Assembly: GCA_943359485.1 (NCBI GenBank)
Contig: CALRHR010000007.1
Span: 1-41,372 of the forward strand
From: Candidatus Nomurabacteria bacterium
Lineage (GTDB): Bacteria > Patescibacteriota > Minisyncoccia > Phycocordibacterales > UBA9973
Direction of reading: 5' to 3'
Length of the DNA stretch: 41,372 bases
Positions 14,413-22,256 of the stretch are shown one piece after another. The position numbers were made by a program, and so were the translations under genes. Every line of letters starts with the position of its first letter. Positions within the stretch are counted from its first letter, which is position 1. Below the pieces are notes generated by a model. It was not told where the DNA came from. It ran no database searches and worked only from the letters and a program-made list of their open reading frames with translations.

Positions 14413-16710
14413 ATGGAGCTATCTGACAAATTAGAAAACAAATTTCGCCTAGATGTAAATCAAAAAAAGGCTCTACACAAGCTCAAGATTTTTTCTGTTG
14501 CAGATTTGCTGTTCCACTTCCCTGTCAGATATAGCGACATTAGTGAAGTGAAAAAAATCTCAAAATTGGTGGCGGGAGATACGGCAACTGTATATGGAAA
14601 AGTAAGTAAACTCAAAACCAAAAAAGCTTTCCGTTCTCATATACCTATGGGGGAAGGAGAAATAGAAGATTTATCTGGAAAAATAAAAATCATCTGGTTC
14701 AACCAAGCCTACCTCGCTAAAATGATAAAAAATGGCGACACGGTGAAATTGACTGGAAAAATAACTAAGAGTAAGACTGGTAAATATTTAGCAAACCCAG
14801 AATTTGAAAAAATGCCAGATATGCCTATTGATGCTCATGATACTTTATTTAATAAAAGTAATATAAATAATATTGGATTTTCGTATCCAATTTACACAGA
14901 AACACGAGGCATTACTAGTAAATGGTTCTACCATGCCATAGATAAAATATTTAAAGATAAAACTTTAGACAACATTACAGATTATATACCAGAAGATATT
15001 TTAAAAAAATACCACCTACCAACCATCAAAACCGCACTTGTCTGGATACATAAACCAAAAAACAAAGACGATGCCGAGTCTGCACGCAAGAGATTCGCTT
15101 TTGAAGAAGTTTTCTGTATTCAACTCGAACGTACTCACGACAAACACGAATACCGAAAGAATAAATCTTTTCAGATCTACGCAAATAAAAAAACTATCGA
15201 AGAATTTTTACAAAGATTCCCTTTCACGCCGACAAACTCTCAGAAAAAATCTATCGAAATTGTTTTGGAAGACATGGCTAAAAATTCCCCCATGTCCCGC
15301 CTCTTGGAGGGTGATGTTGGTTCTGGTAAAACTGCGGTAGCAGCTACGGCGAGTTATGCTGTAATTTCACAAAATACAGACCCCTCCCTTCGCCCTCCCC
15401 TTGCCAAGGGGAGGGTTGGGGTGGGGTCAGGTTTGTCAGCAGGCTTGCAAACAGCCTATATGGCTCCGACAGAAATTTTAGCTACCCAACATTTTGAATC
15501 TTTTATACAATATTTTAGTCATTTACCAATCAATATCGGTCTCATTACCGGTTCCGGGTGCCGTAAATTTCCTTCAAAAACTCAAGTATACTCCCCCGCC
15601 GGTGGCGGGGTAAATTGGACTACAATAAGTCGTGCGCAACTTTTGAAATGGGTAGCAAATGGTGAAATACCTATTCTCATAGGTACCCACGCACTCATCC
15701 AAAAAACAGTAAAATTTAAAAATTTGGCATTGGTTGTAATAGACGAACAGCACAGATTCGGCACAACCCAAAGAAGAAAACTCGTACGCAAAGACAACAT
15801 TGCTCCACACTTACTTTCCATGACTGCCACCCCCATCCCTCGCACGCTCGCTCTCACCATTTATGGCGACTTGGATTTGTCGTTGCTCGATGAAATGCCC
15901 GCCGGTCGAAAAGAAATAATTACGGAAATAATTACGCCAAACAAACGCGAAGAAACTTATGAAAAAATAAGGCGCGAACTTAAGGCCGGCCGACAGATGT
16001 ATGTAATATGCCCCCGAATTTTCGAAATGGAAGAAGATGAAGCAGAACCCGCCCCAATTTTTACGAACGAGGAATTCCATTTGGCGGTACGTAGTGAGGA
16101 AAAATTGGGGCGGGTGAAGCTTGAAATGAAAGCTGTAACCACAGAAGCAAAAAGACTAAAAAAGGAAATTTTTAGAGAATATGAAATAGGCGTACTGCAC
16201 AGCAAAATGAGCAAGGAGAAGAAAGAAAAAGTCATGCAAGAATTTACAGAAGGAAAAATAAATATTCTATGCGCGACCTCTGTGGTCGAGGTCGGAGTCA
16301 ATGTGCCAAATGCAACTATAATAATAATAGAAGGTGCGGAGCGTTTTGGATTAGCCCAGCTTCACCAGCTTCGTGGGCGAGTAATCCGTAGCACACATCA
16401 AGCATATTGTTATATTTTCGCAGAAGCTAAAAGCCTAAAAACAATAGCCCGATTAAAAGCCCTCAAAACTGCAAAAAATGGATTCGAGTTGGCAGAACTC
16501 GACTTAACATTGCGCGGTGCTGGCGAACTCTCTGGTACAAAGCAATGGGGCATCACCGACCTCGGTATGGAAGCTATAAAAAATATTAAGATGGTTGAAG
16601 CCGCTCGCACCGAAGCGATACGAATGATCGAACAAGACCCTGAGTTAAAAAACTATCCCCTGCTCAAATCCAAGGTAAAAGAAAAAGCTGGAGAATTCCA
16701 CTTTGAGTAA
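14413..16710 (+). CDS. recG: ATP-dependent DNA helicase RecG
   Basis: Branch-migration helicase that remodels stalled forks and Holliday junctions. The 765 aa have the N-terminal OB/wedge domain (about 60-150), Walker A DVGSGKTAVAA, the MAPTEILATQHF motif, DEQHRFG (Walker B), TATPIPRTLAL and the C-terminal helicase motifs LHSKMSKEKKEKVM, ATSVVEVGVNVPNA and QLRGRVIRS. Two stretches absent from ordinary RecG are translated from GC-rich palindromes: about residues 323-345 after SYAVISQ, and about 382-402 after LITGSG. Both fall in loops between helicase motifs and keep the frame, so the protein may still work. Confidence 0.95.
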   Translation: MELSDKLENKFRLDVNQKKALHKLKIFSVADLLFHFPVRYSDISEVKKISKLVAGDTATVYGKVSKLKTKKAFRSHIPMGEGEIEDLSGKIKIIWFNQAYLAKMIKNGDTVKLTGKITKSKTGKYLANPEFEKMPDMPIDAHDTLFNKSNINNIGFSYPIYTETRGITSKWFYHAIDKIFKDKTLDNITDYIPEDILKKYHLPTIKTALVWIHKPKNKDDAESARKRFAFEEVFCIQLERTHDKHEYRKNKSFQIYANKKTIEEFLQRFPFTPTNSQKKSIEIVLEDMAKNSPMSRLLEGDVGSGKTAVAATASYAVISQNTDPSLRPPLAKGRVGVGSGLSAGLQTAYMAPTEILATQHFESFIQYFSHLPINIGLITGSGCRKFPSKTQVYSPAGGGVNWTTISRAQLLKWVANGEIPILIGTHALIQKTVKFKNLALVVIDEQHRFGTTQRRKLVRKDNIAPHLLSMTATPIPRTLALTIYGDLDLSLLDEMPAGRKEIITEIITPNKREETYEKIRRELKAGRQMYVICPRIFEMEEDEAEPAPIFTNEEFHLAVRSEEKLGRVKLEMKAVTTEAKRLKKEIFREYEIGVLHSKMSKEKKEKVMQEFTEGKINILCATSVVEVGVNVPNATIIIIEGAERFGLAQLHQLRGRVIRSTHQAYCYIFAEAKSLKTIARLKALKTAKNGFELAELDLTLRGAGELSGTKQWGITDLGMEAIKNIKMVEAARTEAIRMIEQDPELKNYPLLKSKVKEKAGEFHFE
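15379..15428. repeat. GC-rich palindromic element inside recG (1)
   Basis: An imperfect 50-bp palindrome: GACCCC ... CCTCCCCTTG/CCAAGGGGAGG ... GGGGTC. Its base composition is very unlike the AT-rich surroundings and it looks like a mobile intergenic REP-type repeat. It is translated as TDPSLRPPLAKGRVGVG. Confidence 0.85.
15589..15610. repeat. GC-rich palindromic element inside recG (2)
   Basis: CCCCGCC-ggt-GGCGGGG (15594-15610) within recG, translated as YSPAGGGV. The perfect 7-bp GC stem in an AT-rich gene and its place in a second non-family insertion suggest a separate palindromic repeat. Confidence 0.75.
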
Positions 16711-16761
16711 AAAAACAAGAATTTCATTTTGCCTGAGCTTGCTCTACTGCTGAGGAGTAAA

Positions 16762-17079
16762 CTATCGCGTATTAATAGCAAGTTTATGTAATATTCTACA
16801 AGGTTCAACTATTCGTGGATCAATAATATTATAAAAAGCATTCAAACCAACACGGTGTACTGTAACTAACTTTGCATGACGCAACATTGCTAAATGTTGA
16901 GAAACATTTGCCTTAGTAATACCTAACTCTTTTACTAAACTTTCAACTGGCATTTCTTGTTCGCGAAGTAAATTTAAAATTTCTAATCTTTTGGAATTAG
17001 CTAAAATTTTATAGGTAACAGCATTTCTTTCATAGGCAGAACGCGGTAAAGGTCTTTTAATTTTAACACTTTTTTTCAT
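16762..17079 (-). CDS. ArsR-family winged-helix repressor
   Basis: The 105 aa contain the ArsR helix-turn-helix (ILNLLREQEMPVESLVKELG, then ITKANVSQHLAMLRHAKLV) and the beta wing (TVHRVGLNAFYNI). The metal-binding ELCVCDL motif of ArsR/SmtB is absent and only one Cys occurs (near the C-terminus), so the signal is probably not a classic metal. It is the last gene after cobO, 40 bp away; the palindrome AGTTGC-N8-GCAACT fills that gap. I infer autoregulation and control of the B12 operon. Confidence 0.88.
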   Translation of the reverse strand: MKKSVKIKRPLPRSAYERNAVTYKILANSKRLEILNLLREQEMPVESLVKELGITKANVSQHLAMLRHAKLVTVHRVGLNAFYNIIDPRIVEPCRILHKLAINTR

Positions 17080-17084
17080 TCTTG

Positions 17085-17116
17085 AAGTATGGTCTAAGTT
17101 GCAGAAAAATGCAACT
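17085..17116 (-). promoter_or_regulatory. arsR promoter with predicted operator
   Basis: The palindrome AGTTGC-AGAAAAAT-GCAACT (17097-17116) abuts a CATACT -10-like box (17085-17090), which lies 5-6 nt before the ATG. Half-sites and 8-bp spacing are identical to the copy at 20517-20536 upstream of the same operon. Bound repressor would cover the -35/spacer. Confidence 0.7.
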
Positions 17117-17118
17117 AA

Positions 17119-17640
17119 CTAAAAATCTAAGTCCTTGGTAGCCTTTATGCCTTTTTGATATGGATGTTTTATTTCCAACATCTCTGTAACTAAATCTGCT
17201 CTATCTATGATTTCTTTTGGGGCGTCTCGCCCTGTAGTTATCGTATATTCAACTTTATCTTTAGCATAATCTAAAAAAGCCATAACATAAGAAAGTGGTA
17301 TAAGCCCCAAAGCAATAGCATTATGTATCTCATCAAGAATAAGTAAATGATATTTACCATGAGCTATCTCTTTGCGAGCAGTGAGTATCCCCATCTCAGC
17401 TGCGTCTCTATGTTCGTCTATTGTTAGATTGTCACCCAAAATACCCACAAAACCTTTTCCGGTTTTAATAATTTTAAAATCTGGTGCAAGACGCAGGGCA
17501 GAGTTGTGTTCACCAGAATCCCAAGTACCTTTTATAAACTGAATCATGATTGCTTGTTTCCCAGCACCCAAGAGCCGCAGCGCATTCCCAAGCGCAGCTG
17601 TAGTTTTACCTTTACCATTTCCTGTAAATGCTAATAACAT
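17119..17640 (-). CDS. cobO: Corrinoid adenosyltransferase CobO/BtuR
   Basis: Transfers the adenosyl group of ATP to cob(I)alamin to make adenosylcobalamin, the cofactor of NrdJ. The 173 aa show the family P-loop TGNGKGKTTAALG (6-18), MIQFIKG, the ILDEIHNAI strand, the TTGRDAP motif and the C-terminal KHPYQKGIKATKDLDF that closes the active site. It starts 3 nt after nrdJ, so cofactor activation and use are co-expressed. Confidence 0.93.
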   Translation of the reverse strand: MLLAFTGNGKGKTTAALGNALRLLGAGKQAIMIQFIKGTWDSGEHNSALRLAPDFKIIKTGKGFVGILGDNLTIDEHRDAAEMGILTARKEIAHGKYHLLILDEIHNAIALGLIPLSYVMAFLDYAKDKVEYTITTGRDAPKEIIDRADLVTEMLEIKHPYQKGIKATKDLDF

Positions 17641-17643
17641 AAA

Positions 17644-19914
17644 TTAGACTTCACAAAGCCCAGCTACACAAGCGAGCTCACGCTTAACCTCAGTTTCATC
17701 AATTTTTTCATATGTTACAATTTTAGAAAAATCTAAGTTTTCAATCTTTTTCATCATTTCTTCGTAACGCTCCTTAGTTATAGTTTCATATGGAGCCAGT
17801 TGATAGACATGATTACTGCGAGGTAAAAAAGACAAACCACCTACTAAATCCCAATTTTCATAAACCCAATTTAAAACTTTTATCCATTCATCTTCGCCTA
17901 CAGAAATAGTCACCGATGGGTTATGTTCTGTGTAATGTACTTTTACTATCTTCCAATGTTCAAGTTGTTCAATAGCTGAAATATCATCTTTACAGATTGC
18001 ACCATCTGGGGCTTTTACTGGGAATTCAAGTACATAGGTGGTTGCATTCTCCATACTCTGCCCAACTTCTGGAAAGTATGGCACCCCTTGGTCTTTCAGC
18101 ATTTTAAACAATGCATCCGTAGCTGATATTCGTACTCGACGAATATAATACGGGGCATGCCTAGGGTGCATTCCAGAAGCGCAATCTACTGTCTGAGAAA
18201 CTGTACCTGAAGGTTTTACGCAGGTTATACAAGTAGAAGATCCAATTCCAAAACGTTTTGCATATTTTTTATTTACTTCAATAGAAAAATCTTTTAATTT
18301 TCCTAAAACCTCAGGATCACGTACTATTTTAGAATCCCACTGACCAGTTACAGAAACACCCAGAAGTCTTTCTTTTTCACAATTTTTCTTCCATTCAGAA
18401 GATAAATATGGAAAATATGTTAAAGAAGATTGATAAGTCCCTAGAATAGTAGCTAGCTTTATTTTTCTAAGTAAACTTTCTTCTGTATCTAGGGCTCGAG
18501 CCACGACTTCACTTAGATTACAAAATTGTTTTGATTGTAATATAATCTCTCCGCAAGGGTTTGTCCCCCAAGCAGGAAAAGCACCCTCGAATTGCTTTAA
18601 TCTTCTTTTGGGTAAAGTTTTAGCCAAGCCCCCACGATTAAATATTCCACGCTCTCCACTACCACTCTTAACTAAAGCAGTCCATTCATCTAAAAATTCA
18701 GAAGTAGGTGGTTTAGAATTATAAACAGCAGAATTATTAGCGAGCATTCTCTGTGCTTCTGTGTTATAAAATTGTCCTTTTTTTGAATCACGAATCGCGT
18801 CATCATCTAAATCTGACAAAGATATCATCGCACTTCTTCTTACTCCACCAGCCACAACACATTCACCTATTTTACAAATAATATCATGGGCATCTAAATT
18901 CGTAAGATGTCTCCCTTGTCTACGCAAAATTCTTTCACGACTAAACTCTAAAAGAGAGCGAATCGGTGCTGGGCCAGAACTCTTGCCACCCATAGTTTTT
19001 AACATTGAGCCAGCGGGACGAATTAATGAAAAATCAAAAGCTACATCATTTCCTTCAAAATAGGTTTTTAAAGCCAAAGAAAATGCATCCGCCCAGCCTT
19101 CCTTGCTGTCAGGAATAACATAAGTGGGTAAAACTTTTCCGTTCTGCTTTTTAATTTGGGGTAAGGCCTGGATATTCTCACTCTCCACAGACCACCCCAC
19201 TCCAGTGCCACACATTGAAACATACATAATTTCAGCAAAATCTTGAAAAGTTTTTGGAGCAATAAATGAACAATTATAAGCACAAATGTTGGTCTTGCGA
19301 GCCGCCCTGCCAGCAAATTGAAGCAACCTCATTGAAGGCATAACTTCTTGATTTAAAATGGCCTCCCTAATTTCTTTATACTCTATAGGTGTTAATTTGG
19401 AGCCCAAATTCTCTCTCATAAAAATCATATATCTATCAATAGTTTCGATCCAAGTCTCTCGCCTCCCCTGTTCGGGAATCCACTTGGCATAAGTACGATA
19501 ATATACAAATTCAGCCAAAGGGTTTCTAAAATACTTTTTGCTTTCTGCTACAAGTTCTTTTACTTTTTCTGGAACAAAACCAACACGCTGTCTAACATCT
19601 GCACGATTTTTTCTGTATAAAATATAATTTTTAGCAGTTTGAATAAAATTTGTTGCAATTAACTCATTCTCTACAATATCCTGAATTGTTTCAACGTTTG
19701 GAATAAAAACTTTTTCTTTTTTTTCTTGTCTTAACACCAGTAATGCATCTAATACTTTTACTGTTACATGCTCCGCATCTATTTCTCCACCTTCGTGACT
19801 TACTTCCATAGCTCGAGAAATAGCGTGTAGTATGTGTTTCTCGTCAAAAGGTACTACTCTGGTGTCGCGTTTTTGTATTTTCTGTAAAATTTTATATTTT
19901 ATATTTTTTTTCAT
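17644..19914 (-). CDS. nrdJ: Adenosylcobalamin-dependent ribonucleotide reductase NrdJ (class II)
   Basis: Reduces ribonucleotides to deoxyribonucleotides with AdoCbl as radical source, without oxygen or an iron subunit. The 756 aa have an N-terminal ATP cone (about 18-105, TRVVPFDEKHILHAISRAM), the active-site Cys regions (NICAYNCSFIAP; WGTNPCGEIIL), the SGTVSQTVDCASGMHPRHAP segment and a C-terminal Cys749-x4-Cys754 pair (CVAGLC) that is re-reduced each turn. Length and the Cx4C tail match monomeric RTPR-type enzymes. It overlaps the upstream transporter gene by 4 nt (ATGA). No other RNR is seen here. Confidence 0.95.
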   Translation of the reverse strand: MKKNIKYKILQKIQKRDTRVVPFDEKHILHAISRAMEVSHEGGEIDAEHVTVKVLDALLVLRQEKKEKVFIPNVETIQDIVENELIATNFIQTAKNYILYRKNRADVRQRVGFVPEKVKELVAESKKYFRNPLAEFVYYRTYAKWIPEQGRRETWIETIDRYMIFMRENLGSKLTPIEYKEIREAILNQEVMPSMRLLQFAGRAARKTNICAYNCSFIAPKTFQDFAEIMYVSMCGTGVGWSVESENIQALPQIKKQNGKVLPTYVIPDSKEGWADAFSLALKTYFEGNDVAFDFSLIRPAGSMLKTMGGKSSGPAPIRSLLEFSRERILRRQGRHLTNLDAHDIICKIGECVVAGGVRRSAMISLSDLDDDAIRDSKKGQFYNTEAQRMLANNSAVYNSKPPTSEFLDEWTALVKSGSGERGIFNRGGLAKTLPKRRLKQFEGAFPAWGTNPCGEIILQSKQFCNLSEVVARALDTEESLLRKIKLATILGTYQSSLTYFPYLSSEWKKNCEKERLLGVSVTGQWDSKIVRDPEVLGKLKDFSIEVNKKYAKRFGIGSSTCITCVKPSGTVSQTVDCASGMHPRHAPYYIRRVRISATDALFKMLKDQGVPYFPEVGQSMENATTYVLEFPVKAPDGAICKDDISAIEQLEHWKIVKVHYTEHNPSVTISVGEDEWIKVLNWVYENWDLVGGLSFLPRSNHVYQLAPYETITKERYEEMMKKIENLDFSKIVTYEKIDETEVKRELACVAGLCEV

Positions 19915-20456
19915 ATGCTTTTCTTTAAAAGAACTTTTGTTAGGTACGAATTTTCTAATTTTTCATTTTTAATCACATAACTGTATAACGCAGGACTTAG
20001 GATGAAAGCGAACGAGATATTACCGGCCAGATGCCACATAGTAAAAGGTATTTGCCCAACTAGTGCTTCCATAAAAGATTGATGAAAAAAGAGTGGGCCA
20101 ATAGATAAACCAGTAACACCATCAAAAAATAAAGTTCCTAAAATTGCAAAACGTACATAACTCCATCTACTCGGCTCTTGTTCTTTTAAAAAATAAAAAG
20201 CCCAGAAACCTAGCAGCCCGTAAGTACCCGCAGTCAAAAAAGACCACATACCATAATGTCCTGTAATTAAATCAAATAAAATAATACTAAAAAATGCAAA
20301 AAGAAAACCAGGGAAAGCACCGTAAGATTTTGAAAATGGCATCTGTGTGGCTAAAATTGGCTCTACATTAGGTGGGCGAAAAGGTATTAACCTTACTATC
20401 ATACATAAAATAAAACCTACTATAAACTTAAGCCAATTTTTTTGATATTTTTCCAT
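19911..20456 (-). CDS. ECF-type S component (DUF6580-like), predicted corrinoid uptake
   Basis: The 181-aa protein has five or six membrane helices and the pattern IRLIPFRPPNVEPILATQMPF ... LFDLITGHYGMWSFLTAGTYGL ... PFTMWHLAGNISFAFILSPALY, which resembles DUF6580/ECF S-component proteins. S components bind a vitamin and dock on a shared energising module, whose genes are not in this window. Because it heads the operon with nrdJ and cobO, I infer cobalamin or cobinamide as substrate. The family call is fairly firm; the substrate rests on context. Confidence 0.75.
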   Translation of the reverse strand: MEKYQKNWLKFIVGFILCMIVRLIPFRPPNVEPILATQMPFSKSYGAFPGFLFAFFSIILFDLITGHYGMWSFLTAGTYGLLGFWAFYFLKEQEPSRWSYVRFAILGTLFFDGVTGLSIGPLFFHQSFMEALVGQIPFTMWHLAGNISFAFILSPALYSYVIKNEKLENSYLTKVLLKKSI

Positions 20457-20504
20457 GAAATTTAAACTGTTAATAATTATTTTTGTTTAAAACACAAAAT
20501 AGTG

Positions 20505-20550
20505 TATAATATATATAGTTGCAGAGTTTCGCAACTATGTAACTATTATA
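20505..20550. promoter_or_regulatory. Face-to-face promoters with a shared palindromic operator
   Basis: Plus strand TATAAT (20505-20510) points right to the DoxX-like gene; minus-strand TATAAT (20550-20545) points left to the transporter-nrdJ-cobO operon. Between them lies ATAGTTGC-AGAGTTTC-GCAACTAT (20515-20538), the same AGTTGC-N8-GCAACT site as before arsR. Both transcripts would start in or run through the operator, so one bound repressor could block both. The leader to the transporter is about 80 nt, too short for a cobalamin riboswitch, and none is seen. Confidence 0.75.
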
Positions 20551-20619
20551 CACGAGAGTGGTCACCTCATGTAAAGTGGATAACTATAATTATTAACATT
20601 ACAACACAGAATAAAAAAA

Positions 20620-20994
20620 ATGAACAATAAAAAAATGGAATGGATTTTGCGTATTGCGGTGGCTGGAGAGTTTATAGGTCATGGAGTCTTTGCAATACAG
20701 GGTAAAGAGGGGTGGTTTAAATACTTTGAACCATTTGGGGTCACAGATCCGGGTACAATCACCACTCTCTTGATGCTTGTAGGTATAGCAGATTTATTAC
20801 TAGCCTTATTAGTACTTATTAAACCAATCCGACTTGCGGTTTTGTGGATGGCTGTTTGGGGACTTTTTACTGCACTTATTCGCTGGCCTATAGGTCCTGA
20901 TCCTGTTTGGGATTTCGTTGAAAGATGGGCCAACTGGGGTGCACCGCTTGTGCTCTATATGATGCTTGGTGGCAGGTTTGGATTTAAGGAGTAG
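20620..20994 (+). CDS. DoxX-like membrane protein of the ArsR regulon
   Basis: The 124 aa have four helices with a DoxX-like layout (LRIAVAGEFIGHGVFAI, TITTLLMLVGIADLLLALLVLI, LVLYMMLGGRFGF) and conserved Gly and His residues. It diverges from the B12 operon across the shared operator, so it is probably co-regulated. Its own function is unknown; a redox or membrane role is possible. The mRNA leader would be about 100 nt. Confidence 0.7.
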   Translation: MNNKKMEWILRIAVAGEFIGHGVFAIQGKEGWFKYFEPFGVTDPGTITTLLMLVGIADLLLALLVLIKPIRLAVLWMAVWGLFTALIRWPIGPDPVWDFVERWANWGAPLVLYMMLGGRFGFKE

Positions 20995-21001
20995 AATTTC
21001 T

Positions 21002-21292
21002 TTAATTTACGATAAGTTTTTTAACTTCTTGTTCTAAGTAATCAACATATAAAACCATTTCTTTTGGATTTAGTTCTGGAGAAAAAGATTTTTTTGCGTT
21101 TTTAAATATATCACCTGCTGACGTTAAATCCATTATTAATTTTCTACCTTCCTGAAATTCTAAACTTTCAGGAGATTCTTTTCTCATTAAAGCAATGTAA
21201 GAAGGAGCATCCTGTTCAGCACGATTTTTTATCGAGTTAAATCTAGGATGTTCTCTTTTCCCTGGATTTTCTAAACTAAACAATATATTCAT
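21002..21292 (-). CDS. Hypothetical 96-aa cytoplasmic protein
   Basis: Charged and mostly helical (RKLIMDLTSAGDIFKNAKKSF; VLYVDYLEQEVKKLIVN), with no membrane segment, Cys cluster or known motif. I do not recognise it. It lies downstream of the TAA-interrupted frame, on the same strand. Confidence 0.5.
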   Translation of the reverse strand: MNILFSLENPGKREHPRFNSIKNRAEQDAPSYIALMRKESPESLEFQEGRKLIMDLTSAGDIFKNAKKSFSPELNPKEMVLYVDYLEQEVKKLIVN

Positions 21293-21382
21293 TATAATTC
21301 AAATTATAAATTTAATATTGCAAATCTTATCTGGATGTTTTGGGGGCAACAAATTCAGCCGTTTTTATCATATCCTACTATT

Positions 21383-21556
21383 CTAGTCGAAGACACCCTC
21401 TTCCACAAGTTTTTTGGCTTCTTGGTCGGTGAATTTGTGTGTTAGATTATTGGGATCCCGTGTTAAATAATACGTCCCGCCCAGATCATTATATAATTCT
21501 CGAAGCCCTTTTAAATGAAGCTTCAAATATTCATCGAGATCTCGGCCTCTTATTTC
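21383..21556 (-). pseudogene. In-frame 57-codon continuation after TAA of the upstream gene
   Basis: Directly after the TAA at 21557-21559 the same frame stays open for 57 codons: EIRGRDLDEYLKLHLKGLRE, then LYNDLGGTYYLTRDPNNLTH and KFTDQEAKKLVEEGVFD, ending at TAG (21383-21385). The residue mix is that of a real protein and there is no ATG. It is best read as the C-terminal part of the 21557-22129 protein, cut off by a nonsense codon or reached by read-through. Confidence 0.6.
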
Positions 21557-22129
21557 TTATGGAGAAGTATTTTTCAAGAGAGCCCAATTAAATATTTTTC
21601 TTAGACGATCTTTTGGAGATCCATCTGGTAAATTCTTATAAATATAGGGTGCAAAAGTCCAAAACATACCTGAATCAACGCTTTCACTACTAAACGTCCT
21701 CGATAATCGATTTTCAAATAAATCTAATAGTTCATCTTCTGAAGCTTTATCTATTGTTTCTCTGTCAGCTTCTATCATTTCATTCAAAAGTGGATCATAA
21801 TTTTCAATGAAATTGGCCGCAAAGGTTTTTTCTGCAAGAGATCTACCGTTGCCCGACATTCTGTAGATATGTATAGGTAGACGCCCTCCCCATTTCTCAC
21901 AAAACGCAATTAATCTTTGCCTTTGTTCTTCGCTTAACTCTGAGCAATTTTCATTTATAGATTCAACTAGTTGCGCTGGCCTTAAATACTCCTTTTGTAC
22001 AGATACTTGATAGCGATAATTAGAACCCATGGTCGCATTAAAAGCATCCATCACCTCTACTGGTGATATTTCTATCGGTTTTGGGTCTGACTCTGCTCGG
22101 TTTGGTATTTGATTAAATGGATTTGGCAT
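21557..22129 (-). CDS. Hypothetical protein, probably truncated by TAA
   Basis: The 190 aa start at the ATG at 22129 (MPNPFNQIPNR); an upstream in-frame Met would lie inside the tRNA-Ile gene and is rejected. The protein is soluble and helical (ELSEEQRQRLIAFCEKWGGR; IEADRETIDKASEDELLDLF). No family recognised. The frame continues past its TAA for 57 coding-like codons (see 21383-21556), giving 247 residues if the stop is crossed. Confidence 0.65.
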   Translation of the reverse strand: MPNPFNQIPNRAESDPKPIEISPVEVMDAFNATMGSNYRYQVSVQKEYLRPAQLVESINENCSELSEEQRQRLIAFCEKWGGRLPIHIYRMSGNGRSLAEKTFAANFIENYDPLLNEMIEADRETIDKASEDELLDLFENRLSRTFSSESVDSGMFWTFAPYIYKNLPDGSPKDRLRKIFNWALLKNTSP

Positions 22130-22148
22130 TTTATTATTTATTACATTG

Positions 22149-22222
22149 TCCGCCCTCTTGGATTCGAACCAAGGACCCCAGAGGTATAAGCTCTGTGCTC
22201 TAACCAACTGAGCTAAGGGCGG
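22149..22222 (-). tRNA. tRNA-Ile(UAU)
   Basis: 74 nt: acceptor CCGCCCT/AGGGCGG, D-stem GCTC/GAGC, anticodon stem CAGAG/CTCTG with loop CTTATAC (anticodon TAT), T-arm CTTGG-TTCGAAT-CCAAG, discriminator A, CCA not encoded. It reads the AUA codon directly instead of through a lysidine-modified CAU anticodon. Confidence 0.95.
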
Positions 22223-22256
22223 ATATATAATTTTACTATCTTTAATACTACAAAAT

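Noticed and set aside
15574-16301. Overlapping minus-strand frames within recG
   Set aside because: Shadows of a full-length, motif-complete helicase gene.
20457-20619. Cobalamin riboswitch upstream of the B12 operon
   Set aside because: Leader is about 80 nt on the operon side and shows none of the B12-box or multi-helix layout expected of a ~200-nt riboswitch.
21383-22129. Alternative genetic code as the explanation of in-frame stops
   Set aside because: The interrupting codons are TAA, whereas known recoding in candidate phyla concerns TGA; many other genes here end normally at TAA.
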